A model generated the notes under the pieces. That model was given only the letters and a program-made list of their open reading frames with translations, was not told the DNA's origin and did not search any database. A stretch of DNA of 64,000 bases from contig JAJIRX010000762.1 of the NCBI GenBank assembly GCA_023853785.1, forward strand, positions 186,001 to 250,000, written 5' to 3'. A program made the translations under genes and the position numbers. Shown here piece after piece: positions 23,691-35,586 of the stretch (positions are counted from its first letter, which is position 1; each line of letters starts with the position of its first letter). This DNA comes from Psilocybe azurescens. Its lineage: Eukaryota; Basidiomycota; Agaricomycetes; Agaricales; Agrocybaceae.

Positions 23691-23854
23691 TCACGATAAT
23701 GGGCTAGGACCGCCGTACATGTACTCTGTGCAATGGATGCGCATCCCCACTGACCAATTGTATGGTTCAAGGCTCTTGCTCTTGCTTCTTTCCTATTCTT
23801 CCGTCGTTGCTCGAACCCTGTAGCTCGATCACTCTTGCTCTCCCTCGCCGTCCA

Positions 23855-25126
23855 ATGAGCTCCTCGAGTACTAGCTCCCAGCATCAAAACATCTCTGCTA
23901 TGTTCGTTGCGAACGCTGCTCCAGTTACAGTCAACGGCGGTATCTTCACCTTGGTAGCTAAAACGTCCAGTCATGGTACGACTGCATACTATTTTCTTCT
24001 GTTATACACAATAGATCTAACCTTCATTAAAGAGACTGCCTTAGACATGCTCAGAAAACACACAATAATGGGCGCTACATATGAATCAGGAGCCATTCCA
24101 CGATGCCATCCTAACACTCGTCAATCAATTGTCTCAATGCTCGCGGAATGGGCGCGAAATCGAGACGGCTCCCGTGTACTTTGGTTATCCGGAGCTGAAG
24201 GAATAGGAAAGACGTCCATTGCATCGTCTTTTGCCGATTTCATGCACACAGAAGACAATTGTGTGGTGGCCAGTTACTTCATTCGCAAGCGTGAGGGCAA
24301 TGAGAACGAGGTCGCATACTCGGACTCAAAATTCCTTATTCCAACCATTGCATACCAGCTCGCAAACATCGTACCAGGGCTAATGCACTACGTCTTATCA
24401 TCCATCGAGAGCTATCCTACCATTTTCGATCAACCCATCGAAATGCAACTGCGCAAGCTCATAGTTGAGCCTATATTATCCTCAAATCTCGAATTCCAAT
24501 CAACCGTCGTCCTCGATGGCCTTGATCAATGCGATAACAAGGCTGATATATCACGCCTTTTGGATGCCTTGCCAGCTGTGTTATCTTTGGTCTCTGGGAG
24601 ACTACGGTTTATCCTCCTCAGCCGCCCCGAACATACCATTGAAGCGTCATTTGACATTCCCGCTCTCAAATCAATCTCGACAGCCATCAACCTCAAGGAC
24701 GAGGTAGACGACGCAACAGACATCCGCACGTTTATGACCGATTCCATTCAACAACTCAAGCTCAATTTCCAACATTGCACCGGCTTGGAGTCATCTTGGC
24801 CCCAGGATACCCATGCTCTCGTGGATGCGATGATGTGTTCGAAGCTGCTGTACAACTTCAGCGCAGCGCAGCGCATGGCTCACAGCCTCAAAGCTATTTA
24901 CAACCTTCATATTATGATTTGTTCTATTCTTGCGAACGCGGAACTTTGCGCCTTACTCGCACAGCAGATCGGCCAGGTACAATACGTACATGTACCTTTT
25001 TTTTTTCGATCAGCAGTGTGTAAATCACACGATATGTACTGTCTTTCCAATGGGGTTGAACAATCACTGATGCGTGTGACGGCCAGTGACATGATGTGTC
25101 ACATTGTGACCAGACCAATATCTTGA
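23855..25126 (+). CDS. Short NACHT/STAND NTPase (copy 3, open)
   Basis: Exons 23855-23975 and 24033-25126 give an uninterrupted 404-aa frame. The N-terminus has the FVANAAPVTVNGGIFTLV segment, resembling the 'N-x-GG-x-F' stretch that often precedes the NTPase in Agaricomycete STAND proteins. Then come HPNTRQSIVSMLAEWA, Walker A GAEGIGKT (residues 94-101), Walker B TVVLDGLD (about 198-205) and LLSRPEHTIEAS. No WD40, ankyrin or TPR repeats follow, as would be usual; the last ~55 residues after LLAQQ are unrelated to copy 1 and run into repeat DNA. By family such ATPases are innate-immunity/allorecognition switches. With no sensor domain it may be a decoy, a regulator or a remnant. Start chosen by analogy with copy 1. 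Confidence 0.75.
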   Translation: MSSSSTSSQHQNISAMFVANAAPVTVNGGIFTLVAKTSSHGTTAYYFLLLYTIDLTFIKETALDMLRKHTIMGATYESGAIPRCHPNTRQSIVSMLAEWARNRDGSRVLWLSGAEGIGKTSIASSFADFMHTEDNCVVASYFIRKREGNENEVAYSDSKFLIPTIAYQLANIVPGLMHYVLSSIESYPTIFDQPIEMQLRKLIVEPILSSNLEFQSTVVLDGLDQCDNKADISRLLDALPAVLSLVSGRLRFILLSRPEHTIEASFDIPALKSISTAINLKDEVDDATDIRTFMTDSIQQLKLNFQHCTGLESSWPQDTHALVDAMMCSKLLYNFSAAQRMAHSLKAIYNLHIMICSILANAELCALLAQQIGQVQYVHVPFFFRSAVCKSHDMYCLSNGVEQSLMRVTASDMMCHIVTRPIS

Positions 25127-26843
25127 GACATTGAGCTTGTACTTTATAAACAACCAATTCAAAATATTTTGTGGTATGTACTGGAAGATATTAAGTATTT
25201 CCATTGCATGAGAGCATCTTTATTGCAAAAATATGATTAAGAACTCAAAAAGCGAAATCAGACTGATTTCCCTGCCAAATATAGCACTCTGGATTGCATG
25301 AAGAATATCTCAGCAACCACAGCACTTATAGACATGGTTGGTAGACATATTTTCCTTAGAATTTAAATTTGAACAAACTGATCAGAACATATTTTTGTTT
25401 TTGGCCTCAGTGGCGAGTTAGACCCTATATTTAGGCACTTTCACCTACTTAGACTTGCTAAATTAAAAATCTGTTCTGATCACATTTTATAAATGTAAAT
25501 TTAAATCAGTTTTACTCTGCAAATCTAGTCGTGAATTTCATTTTCCATGATGCTATAGTCATTATACTGTTTTGAGAGCAAAATAGGTGTAGCACAGCCA
25601 CTGATCCCATTCCAAAACAGGCCGAGTAGGCCGAGCAGGCTTTTTCATGGCAGCCTTGCATGTGAGGGATGGCCCCGAAATAACCTTTAAATACCTAAAG
25701 ACTGCAGGGAAATGGTTTTGCACTCAAATCACCACTATACCTGTTTGATTACCTCTATTTCTTTGATTCTGACCGCTTTTTTACTATTTTTAGTTCAAAA
25801 AGCTTTGTTAATGGATAGTAAGTCACAAAATTTGGTATTCTTATATGATCTTGTGTACTAAAAATACAGATTCTTGTTCTGATTCCAGCATTTATTTCTA
25901 GGCCTTATAGCCAGTCTGAAATTCAGGCAATGATTCTGCAGTAACATCTTATTATAATATACTAACATCATGGTTCAATATTATGCATTAAAGTCCAAGG
26001 GTATCAAAGATATTCTGCAAGGCCTGTTGGAAAGAAGGGTAGAGCTACTGTTATGGCAAAAGTATAAGGTGATCAAGCTGAGAAAAAGGCTGTAACTTCA
26101 TCTGAGACTGCAGCAGAAGATATCTGGTACAAGTTGAAAGCTCTTATTCTTTATCAAGATGAAATCAAGCTCTTTTTAGAAAATCTTTGTATCAACAAGC
26201 AAAACTCAACACTCAATCATATGGAACAAATCTTTCAAATGTTCTTGACTATTCACCAACAGCTTCAGAGCCTGCTGTTTCAGCAATTTATGCAGAATAT
26301 TTTCTTATCTATATATAAAAGCAATCTGAACTTTTAATGCAAAAAATGAAAACATGCTTGATCTTGTTCCTCTTCATTCTCAGGTCTATATCCACACTTC
26401 CATGAACTTCTGATTTCTTTTTCAAAGAAGCACTGGAGATGGCATGGGAATGCTTTACATCAGAATTTACATCTGGTGGTTTGATTGATGAGGCAACAGT
26501 TGAAGAAAGAGAACTTGTATGGATGTCTGCCACAAATACTGAAAATGAAGTTGCTTTAGATGCTTTCTGAGTTCTTATGTGACAATAGCCACAGCTTACA
26601 CTGCTTGATCATAATCATGCAATATCTGTATATTTCCATAACAACACACAACCATTCATGGCTTCAAAATTTACTGAAGAAGACTATCAGTATATACATA
26701 GACTGGCACTGAATACAGGAAAAGAAAGAGGAAAAGACACAAAGAGCTTGTAGACTTCTGCAATAAATGTCAAGCAAAAACTCAAGCATATAGAAGTTTG
26801 TGAGGAAAATACAAAAATACAGCTGCCAGAATTGCACAGCTAG

Positions 26844-27288
26844 TGTTACGACAAGTCTTTTTTCTTTTTTCTTTTCTCTTTTCTTTTCTTTTTCTTTTCC
26901 TTTTATTTGTCATCCTTCACATCATTGATACATCATCGTACGCTCTGATGAACTTTTGTTTCACTTCCATCTTTTATGATACATCTTTTGATGAACGTTC
27001 GATCTGTTTCTCTTATTCTTATATACATCTGCTGATGAACAATCAAACTCGTTTCAACTCGATCTGTTTCTCTTATTTTTATATACATCTGCTGATGAAC
27101 ATTCGATCTTGTTTCAACTAGCTGTACAGTTCATAGTATTTATACGAGGAAACATCCACTGTATTCTTTAGCTAGTTCTTGAGAATCTACTCTGCTTTAC
27201 TTGCTCTACCTGAACTTGAACTTGTTCTTGTACAACGATTGGTGGTTAGATTACGCACACTGCGTGACTCTAACTTGAAATCGTAACA
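26844..27288. mobile_element. Solo LTR with 5-bp TSD
   Basis: A 445-bp unit starts TGTTACGA and ends TCGTAACA (perfect 8-bp terminal inverted repeat, TG...CA ends). It is flanked by the 5-bp direct repeat GCTAG (26839-26843 and 27289-27293). These are textbook LTR-retrotransposon ends; no internal domain or second LTR is nearby, so it is a recombination-derived solo LTR. It carries a T/C-rich 5' part and an internal ~60-bp tandem duplication (about 26999-27117). Confidence 0.88.
26999..27117. repeat. ~60-bp tandem duplication inside the solo LTR
   Basis: Two adjacent units share CGATCTGTTTCTCTTATT and TATACATCTGCTGATGAACA with few differences. Confidence 0.8.
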
Positions 27289-28831
27289 GCTAGAACTGGT
27301 ACTTGAAAAAGAAAAACCCTGGACCTCAAAGGCAAGAAATTAAAAGATCAGCTAAAGCTGTTTAAGCAAGCTGGTGCTCCAAACTTGTAAAGTGGACAGC
27401 TTCCAACTTGTGTAAATGATATTCAAGCAGCACTGATTGATGCAGTTGATTTACATATGAAAGGCACATGAATATTTGAAGCTGATGAGGGAAGCAAGGA
27501 GATAGAGGAGATAAAGGAGATAGAGGAAGAGGAAGAGGAAGCCATGGAGAGGGACAATAATAGAAATTGACTCAATTTTGAAGATATGTCAAATAACTGA
27601 GGTTATTGAGTGTTGTAAAAATATGTTTTATATTATTACATACATGTGGAATGGTATATGCATGGTTCAAAACACTGTAGGCCTTACTTATTACTGTGAT
27701 TTTTAATCATATTCCAAACTGTAAAGACTTGGACATGTTAAGAATCAAATTTTGACAGAATTAGATGTATTTGGCTCAAATCTCTATGAAAAATTACGTT
27801 TTTAGAATTGTTTTAAATGAAATAACTATATGCATGTTAATATATAACAATACCTTCTATATCATTGTTCACATCCTCTGCAATCTCATGAATCTGTCTT
27901 ATCTTTGACTATATATAGTGGAAACTTGATGTAATTTACTATTTTTAACTTATTTCATGCATTTTCTGAGCTAAAAGTACCATTAATAGCTACTATATAT
28001 ATTATAGTATATACAATGCACAAAATTTTTGGAAGAAAACAATGAAGAACTGACGAAACTGAGGTGTCTCAACTTTTGTGATGATATTGGCCGTGTGACA
28101 TGATGTCACATGTCGACGGCGTTATCAGGGATTGTTCAACTCCATTTCCAGGAGTTTGAAATTCCATGAGTTTGAAAATCTCATTTTTCTCCTCCAGTTC
28201 TTGCTTTATCTACACAAAATTTTGCACATGCATACAGATGGACTATCCCATTAAGAATATGTAAAAAAATTGAGCTTGGAGGCTGTTGTATGGTAGAACT
28301 GAGAAGTGCCAATTTTGATTACAGTAAATAGGTCAAAGTAACAAGATGTTGCCCCAGATCTGTGTAGATCAGGCAATCCGTTTACCCCCAAATTCTGGAG
28401 GAACATTTCTATATAGCAGGCCATTAATCATCCAAAATTCTGGACTTGTGGATATATTTCTTGGAATGCAAAGTTAGAAACAGCATTTCTGTGTTAACCA
28501 AGAGTGACCGACGTGATGATTTTTAAGGCTCCGCCTTTTGTGCTAGCCACATTTGCCCACTCTGTTGTAACTGCCACTAGGGGCGGAACATGAACATTTT
28601 GATGTGACTTTCCGTTACAATCGTTTCAATCTCCTGGAATATTCGATTTATGTGCTTCGGAAATGCTCCATTCTCATCTCTTGTTGTCTTTTTCAAATAT
28701 TAATTTGATATTCGAATAGAGGGCACAATCCCACATCTTTTGGCCAAGTTTGAGGACGAGAGAGTCAGTGGTCGTGTAAGAATATGTCAAATACATGAAA
28801 AAGCTTCAAACTCCTGGAAAGGGATAGTAAT

Positions 28832-29791
28832 GGTTGACCCAAGAGGTGTCAGATCTACCGATCACGACCATATCTCCCATCGGGGGGTGGGTAGTACCCA
28901 CCCCCAAAAAGGGATGGCCACATAAGCAAGGCAAGCGAATGGCAAGAGGGATGCTTTGGCAAGTCCGGCATCTGGTGCAGAATCAGCAAGCGACACGAGA
29001 GATTCTTTTGACTCTTGACTCCTGTCACCTCTGACGGTTGGACGCGTTTTTCCAATCATGTCCACACCAACATATCCTTTATATCATGGCAAGCTGATGA
29101 TGTACATAGTGTATCACATGTCCCATATCAATCTGTTTTATCACCTTCGTCTTGTCAAAACTTGAGTGCTTTGTCTGTTAACTCCTCCGTTCAGATATCT
29201 TCTTGCTTCTCAGATCAGACTACTACTACCCCCTCTCTTGACAAAAACACTCCACCCCTCATGAATCCTACTACCCAGAACAGTGGCCAACCACATCAAG
29301 TCCTATGCACACATTGTGGTGAACACACCAATCATGGCACAAATCAACGTATGATGTACCCACTGCAGGAACATCAGAAAGGGAAGCGGTGCAAATTGGG
29401 CTTTGCTGGTGATCCACCATCATATTTGTACAATGCTGATGTCTTTCTTTGAGACATTATCCTTGATTCTGACCTCTGCTTTGCTGTAGCCTGTTTCAGC
29501 CATGACTTTTTGGGTGGAACTTGTAATGAAATTCCTTTGGTACAATGCATTCACAGACCTGATACTACATATATGTGACTTCAAAATTTAAAAACCTGTT
29601 GTTTTGTGTTCAAAACAAGAGTCTTAGAGTTACCACAGTTGGGACATGGCGCTAGCAGCGGAGTTGGTTGAAATTTGATGGCAATGGGCTATGCCACTGG
29701 AATGCTGACTCTCGGAAATGACCGGTTGTGCTTTGTCATGGTTGAATCTGACGGCCGCAATCGGTGGATCTGACACCTCTTGGGTTGACCC
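28832..29791. mobile_element. Small TIR element (~960 bp, non-autonomous)
   Basis: About 38-bp inverted repeats at 28832-28869 and 29753-29791 share ACCCAAGAGGTGTCAGAT and ACCGAT. The interior has one unrecognised open frame (29015-29452, a possible CxxC...H motif in LCTHCGEHTNHG) and no transposase. I found no clear target-site duplication. Size and structure suggest a MITE-like or internally deleted element. Confidence 0.6.
28883..28905. repeat. G-rich perfect hairpin
   Basis: An 11-bp inverted repeat, GGGGGTGGGTA and TACCCACCCCC, separated by one G (28894), just inside the left TIR of the small element. Confidence 0.9.
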
Positions 29792-30221
29792 AGCACGACT
29801 CATAGTGCTGACACACTATGACACATGGTACTTTCTCACACTATAATTTTCCTTTATCTTATCTTATCGACTTCGACCCCATGTCGATACCTCTTTGTCC
29901 TCTTACACCTTCTATCCAGACTCCCTATGGTAAACTGTTCACTCCTCGATCACACCTATTCCTTTTGAACTCTATACAGGCATCCACCGTCATGTGATAC
30001 ACCAAAAAATCGAATTCATTTAATAAAAAACTGCACGTAATAGTAGGTAAAAAAACAACAAAACATATAGAGAAATTTCCTAGGTACACAACAGAGCTTT
30101 TATTTGCAAAAAAGAGGAAGGGATGGTGAGAATATACACAAAATACGAGAGACAGGTACAAAATGAGCCACACTATTGAGTGTGACACGCGACAGCGGCC
30201 CGGCCCAGATGGCCCCAGAAA

Positions 30222-32655
30222 TCAATTATTCTTCATCCTCATCGTCTTCATTGTCCTCGCTGCCCTCGCTGCCACTCTCCACAGCCTCAAAAGCCTCCCT
30301 ATCATCTTTGTCGTCACCAGGAGCACCTGCCTGCAAAAACCATTTGAAAAATCCTTCAATTTCAGCCTCGGAATCGCTTTTGGGATGGGGATGGGGGTAG
30401 GTTTGTCAGAATTCTTCAACTTTGTTCCCTTCTTCGTTGCAGCTGCCTTCTTGTTGTTGAAATCTTCAGTGGCCTTCTTGTTCTTCACCCTAGCCTCTGC
30501 AGCCTCCCCCTTCCTTCGCTCATCTGCAACCTTCCACAGTGCAAGGGCCTCTCTGTACCTTTCTTTGGCCCCTCTCCTGTCCTCCTTCAGCCTTTCCTCA
30601 TCATGGATCTCCCTCTCCTTCTCCTTTGCAAGCTCATAGAACTGGTCACCTGTAAGGAGACAAGGGAGGCCATCCCCTACCAGCTTCCCAGCCTTCTTCT
30701 TCGACTTTTTCTCCTCTTTTGCTGCCAGTTGTTGCTTAAGTCGCCGAGCATAGGCCTCATTCAGAATGTGGGATGCTTGGAGCTCAAAAGCATGGATCTC
30801 CATCCTATTGACATGGGCTTCAGATTCATGGAGGGCAGAGAGGAGAAGAAGCTTGTTGGGAGTGCAGGGCTGTATTTCAAGGGCAGCAATATGGTCGTTG
30901 ACAGGTCCAGACAGACTCTTCTTTGTGCAAGTGGTGTGGGAGGGCATAGGATCAGAAGAGACAGCAGGGGTGTGGGAAACAAGATGGCCAAGGTTTGTCT
31001 GCTTCAAAGAGTTGACAGTATTTGCGAGCACCTGAAGAGTAGAGTCTGGGGATGGAGATGGAGTGGTGGAGGTTGTTGCAGGTGTTGAATTTCTCATTGA
31101 CTGATTCAACACCGGGTTAGATGAGCATGTGATCCGGACTTCCCACGGTCCAGCAACATCAGTGGTTTCCATGCTCCTTATCTCTGCAGCTGATGTCATT
31201 GTCTCGGTATCAACTGAGCTGCTGGAATCCACAAGTTGTAAATCACGGAGTGCCTTGGCAAGGGCTTGGACAGGTTCTGAGGCCTGTTTCATGGGCACTG
31301 GGAGGTGAACCTCATAGGATGTGTCTTTGCTTGGAGCAAGCATGCTTTCTGTAATGACAGATGGGTCATATGGATGGATTCCAGTCTTTTTAAAAGCCAT
31401 TTTGATATTTTCGGGTGTCAGAGCAGCGATGTAGGCCTTCGAAAAAATCTGCAAAAAATTGTTTTTGTCCATGGGTTGACCAGTGCTTCGGAACCGGTTA
31501 TCTCATTCCTGTGAAAGATATTTTTTCAAAGGTGAGAAAATCACAACATCAAGACCTTGATAAATGTGTGTTCCATGTGCAGGATAGCAGATGATAACAA
31601 TCTGGTGCTCGCAGGCATATTGAAGAAGGGGAACAGTGTAGTGGGAATTATGGCCATCCACAATCAGTAACCAGTGCTCGTTTTTGGCCTTTGTGCATGT
31701 CATTTGATCAAAATGCTTGATCCACTCAATGCCAATCTCTCTATCGGTCCAGCCCTTCTTCTGATATCCTAATCTAAAAAGGGAAAATTTGAATAATCAG
31801 TATTTCTTGATCAAAAAAAAACAAAATTCATATGAAGCCTTGAGAGGATTATTATGTCCCCATCTGACATTGTATGCATTGCCCTTGAATATCACAGCTG
31901 GACAAATGGTTGTCCCATCTGCACAGATAGTCACAATACCAGTGATATTCTCCCGTGTTCCTGCACGCTGCTGGTATGGGTCTCCTTTGGTACGAGGGCC
32001 AAAAACAAACTACCGCTCTCCTTGACCTTGTCCCTGAAATCCAATCTCATCAGATGCATACATATTGATAGGCTTGATTGAATATTTTGTGATTGTGCCC
32101 AGAAGAATGGTCTTGAACCAAAGAGTGTTGTTGGCAGGGTTGGCTGCATGACCTCTTTTATCCTCCAAAGGTCATGATCGGGACATCTTGATATCATCCC
32201 CATTTCTGACCTTGAATCGGTAGGTCCAGTTAATACCAACACCTGTTACAGGAAATGCATCTCCTAGTCGGGCACTGGCAATTTGGTCCACTAGTTCCCT
32301 GGTGCGCATATGATCATATGGGAATCCACGGCTTGCAACCTCATTAAGAAACTCAACAACAATCTTCTCCTCTCCTGGTGTAAGCCAAGCACGGTCTGCA
32401 TTAGCCTGTTCACGAGTACTTCCACCTTCTACTAAATGTTTCAGCGTCATATGGCAAAGTTTAATCTGCTCGCCATTGGTTTTCTTGAATATGCATGCCT
32501 TCAAAAAGCATGCATATTTTACGCAGCCCCATCCACACATTCTTTGGCTTCTTCTGCTCAGCTTGATATGCTTTGACAGCTTGAGCCATCAGCTGGCAGC
32601 CTCTATTTTTGAAATTCTCACAATTTTTTAAAGACCTGCACTGATGCTCGCTCAC
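30222..32655 (-). pseudogene. pogo/Fot1-like DDE transposase remnant
   Basis: Three broken pieces read in order on the minus strand. 32540-32172 holds a CENP-B/psq-like HTH region (LTPGEEKIVVEFLNEVASRG, FPYDHMRTRELVDQIA). 31703-31503 holds the DDE core (WLLIVDGHNSH, then YPAHGTHIYQGLDV, matching the second and third catalytic Asp motifs of DDE_1 transposases). 31472-30222 holds a C-terminal part (AFKKTGIHPYDPSVI, then a Lys/Glu-rich coiled region). Frames change between the pieces, so it is dead. Terminal repeats were not confidently located. Confidence 0.8.
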
Positions 32656-33575
32656 ATGCTAGGGCCCTCAAATTGCTACATGATGTTGATATGCATATTA
32701 GATATATTACTAGACCAAAATTTTACATCTATGTGGGGCCCAAATTGTAGAAGATCTCAAATAATTTCAACTTACTATAATTTAACATGTTACATTACTG
32801 TTTCGACCAAAAATACACCTGTACTCAGCACAAAATAAAATAAAATTTTACTACAAATTTATAGACCTGAGTAGTAGCTACAATATACAAAAGAATTTGT
32901 GTTAATAGGTGCAAAAATCAATGTGAAAAGTGAGAATTACCGTTGAAGTGTAACACCGGCTAGTTGTGTCACAGTAGCCGGTGGATGCCTGTAGCTTAGT
33001 TTTAGACCTTACCCTACAGTATAAACACAGGCCCTGTTGTAGCTACAAACCCCAGTGAACACAGAACACTTTTATCTATCTATACTACCTCTGAGCTTCA
33101 CTCTATACACCTTTTTGTGCGACAGAACGACCCGTCCATAGCCACAGTTATCACTTCTGTCGCACACATTGGGAGTTTTGATATTCAGGTGACCTTTGAA
33201 GTGTTTAAATGAAGGTCGCTTTTTTATTTATTTTTTTACAGCCAGGCAACATTGCGACATAAATCCTGGTTTCATTCTTGAATTTTTTCTCTTGAATCTC
33301 AAGCTGTGTATTTGGCTGATTGGCCAGCAAGTTACGATATGCATATAGACACCCAAACCAGGGAAAAGAAGATAAACTATTCCTTACAAAGCCATCGCCA
33401 GTCAGGGGCAACAGGCAAGATATACCTCTACTCTTCATCAAATTGCTCAGGCATATTTTTTGACTCGTGCTTTTTGACTCTTGAGACTGCATCTCTGTCG
33501 TTCGGAATCCAGATATCAAATTTGATGTGTTCGCTTGTCCGCAACTGTATTCCTACTACGCAATTTAAAGTAACC
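32656..33575. other. Repeat-derived non-coding interval
   Basis: No gene. From 32949 a TGTAACACCGG start with a TATAAA box near 33020 resembles the beginning of an LTR, but I could not define the other end or a TSD. Confidence 0.4.
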
Positions 33576-34997
33576 GATATCACATATGATTCCTCTCAGC
33601 ACGGTGATAGCTTTCTGCCTTGCCACTAAGATTCGATACAAAGTAAAGGACATACTCCAAAAGGACATCCTCTTTCTTAATCAGGCCAGGATCATTACAG
33701 CAACATTGGATAAGCGAGCGCCGAGCACACAGCACATAATATCTCAATCCTCCAGGTTCCAAAGCCCAGCTAAAGAATCCAAGAAACGAATGGCACACGT
33801 AACGCCACATCATCTTCCACACTTTCTCTCTCGCTCAAAAAAACTCAACAAAAGACTCATATGTGCATATAACAAGGCATAAGCATATTTTTGTGGGTGG
33901 CAGCCATGTAGGCGGGATGGGTCGGGTGTATGTACGTGCATGACGGATCGATGATGGAGTGTATTTCAAGCGACGCCGAAAAAAAAGAAGACGAGGAGAG
34001 AGGGCGAGCAGCAAAGACAAGAGTATAGAAAAAAAAGATAGACATTCAAGATATCTAAACTTCCTTGACTTTGACCGTACCACGTAGCAGACCAGTCTGT
34101 TATCCAAAAAACAATTAATACATACAAGTAAAACATTAAAGGAAGGAGAAAACAACGTACCCTGCGAGCGGCAATGAGACCGACTTTCTGTCCAGGGACA
34201 GCCGAACGGGCAATGGTCGATGCCTTTCCGATATGCTGGTGATTACCACCACCGTGAGGATGGTCAACGGGATTCATAGCCACACCACGAGTGCGGGGCC
34301 AGTTGTACCGCTTAGCCTTGTATTTATGGAACGCACGCCCGGCCTTCAACAACGGCTTGTCGATCCTTCCTCCGCCCGCAACAATGCCAATCGTCGCGCG
34401 CGCATCGCCCGAGATCGTCTTCTTCGAGCCCGAAGGCAGCCTGATGCGGGTCTTGTTGTCGTCGGGCGAGTGGCCGATGATGGTGGCGTAGTTGCCCGAC
34501 GTGCGGGCGAGCGCGCCGCGGTCGCCGGTCTTCTCCTCGACGTTGCAGATGATGGTTCCCTCGGGGCACTGCGCGACGGGGATCACGTTGCCGACGGCCA
34601 GGGTGGCCTTTTGCCGCAGTAGACGAAGGCGCCGGTGTGAAGGCCCTCGGTGGCGATGAAGGTCTCGCTGCGCTGCTTGTAGCGGTAGGGGTCGCGGAAG
34701 ACGACGCGGGCGAGGGGGCACCACTGTTATAATAAAATAGGATAAATAGGTGCTATAGAGGATGGGTTTTGTATGGAGGGGGCTTGGACGTACCGACCGG
34801 CGTCGTGGATGATGTCCTTGACGATACCGCGGATATAGCCGTTGCGCTCTGCGAAGTCGAGGTTACGCAGACGGGCGGGGTTCTTGTTGTGGTGGGTGTG
34901 CGATTTGAACTGGAGAGAGAGTTATTGAGAAATATTATGGGAGGACGAAAGCGAGACGACGTACGATGGCGTGCGAGCGCCTTTGTGCCCTGATAAC
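33576..34997. repeat. Segmental duplication, copy B (parent of 21640-23075)
   Basis: The counterpart of copy A. It includes the RPL2 3' flank and most of the gene and is the better preserved version; it continues into a complete first exon. Confidence 0.85.
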
Positions 34998-35006
34998 CCG
35001 ACCCAT
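34055..35006 (-). CDS. RPL2: 60S ribosomal protein L2 (uL2)
   Basis: Exons 35006-34965, 34909-34794, 34723-34161 and 34096-34055. With frame restored the protein is 254 aa, equal to the family length. The order is canonical: [96 protein letters not shown] (peptidyl-transferase-proximal loop) and [13 protein letters not shown]. Two bases are missing: one in a C5 run (plus-strand G5 at 34714-34718, codons GAPLAR) and one in an A4 run (T4 at 34609-34612, codons CGKKAT). The second is shared with the pseudogene copy. As an essential protein with perfect flanking conservation, I treat it as functional with sequence errors. Confidence 0.9.
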
Positions 35007-35586
35007 TGCGTATTCTAAGAAAGAGAAGGAAGTTTAGCCAGAGGTCGGGAGAGAGCAGGACGAGGAGGAGAAAAGTCCGGATCCATCCATCCCAATCCAT
35101 CCGACGGCATCCATCCAAATTCCACCGTTTCGAGCAGTGATTTCTGCCATGCAGAATACCAGCAGTGCGTAGAAGGCCATAGGACATGATTTCAGAGCGG
35201 GGAGGGGCATACTTACATCCTTGAGTGTCTTGAGGGAACGTTTTGGTGGGTTGGGCGGATACACCTATGAGGGGCAGATGTAGTTTGATGGCAAACAGAG
35301 ACAAAGGATTAAGTAAGCGATGTTGTCGGCGAGGCAGGCTTGGCACGGAGAGGACTCGGGACAACGGTGACGATGGCTAATTAAAATTGAATGCAGTGGA
35401 ATGGGATAGTCTGCGGGTGTTGGAGGACTCGTAAGGTGTAGATGTGTGCAGGTGTATGGGCAGTAAGAAATACCGAGTTGACCAGCAAGCAAAGAATTAA
35501 GACTCCGCTGTTGTGTGTCAGAGAAGTGGGCAGGTTGTTTTGGACTAACTGCACTCGCCCTTGAAAGAAAAAAAAGAGAGAAGGGT
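35007..35586. promoter_or_regulatory. Divergent promoter region RPL2 / SSXT gene
   Basis: 580 bp between divergent starts; must contain both promoters. No specific site recognised. Confidence 0.45.

Larger units (their letters stand above)
25038..28150. mobile_element. Degenerate DNA element with imperfect terminal inverted repeats
   Basis: The left edge (from about 25038, ATGGGGTTGAACAATC) reappears inverted at the right edge (to about 28146, ATGGAGTTGAACAATC as reverse complement). About 85 bp of imperfect similarity follow, including GTGACATGATG-type palindromes. The ~3.1 kb interior is AT-rich with broken open stretches, for example 26134-26337 and a segment around 26430-26560 reading WMSATNTENEVALDAF. 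The interior is interrupted by the solo LTR at 26844-27288. Element class is not identified. The open end of NACHT copy 3 overlaps the left edge. Confidence 0.5.
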
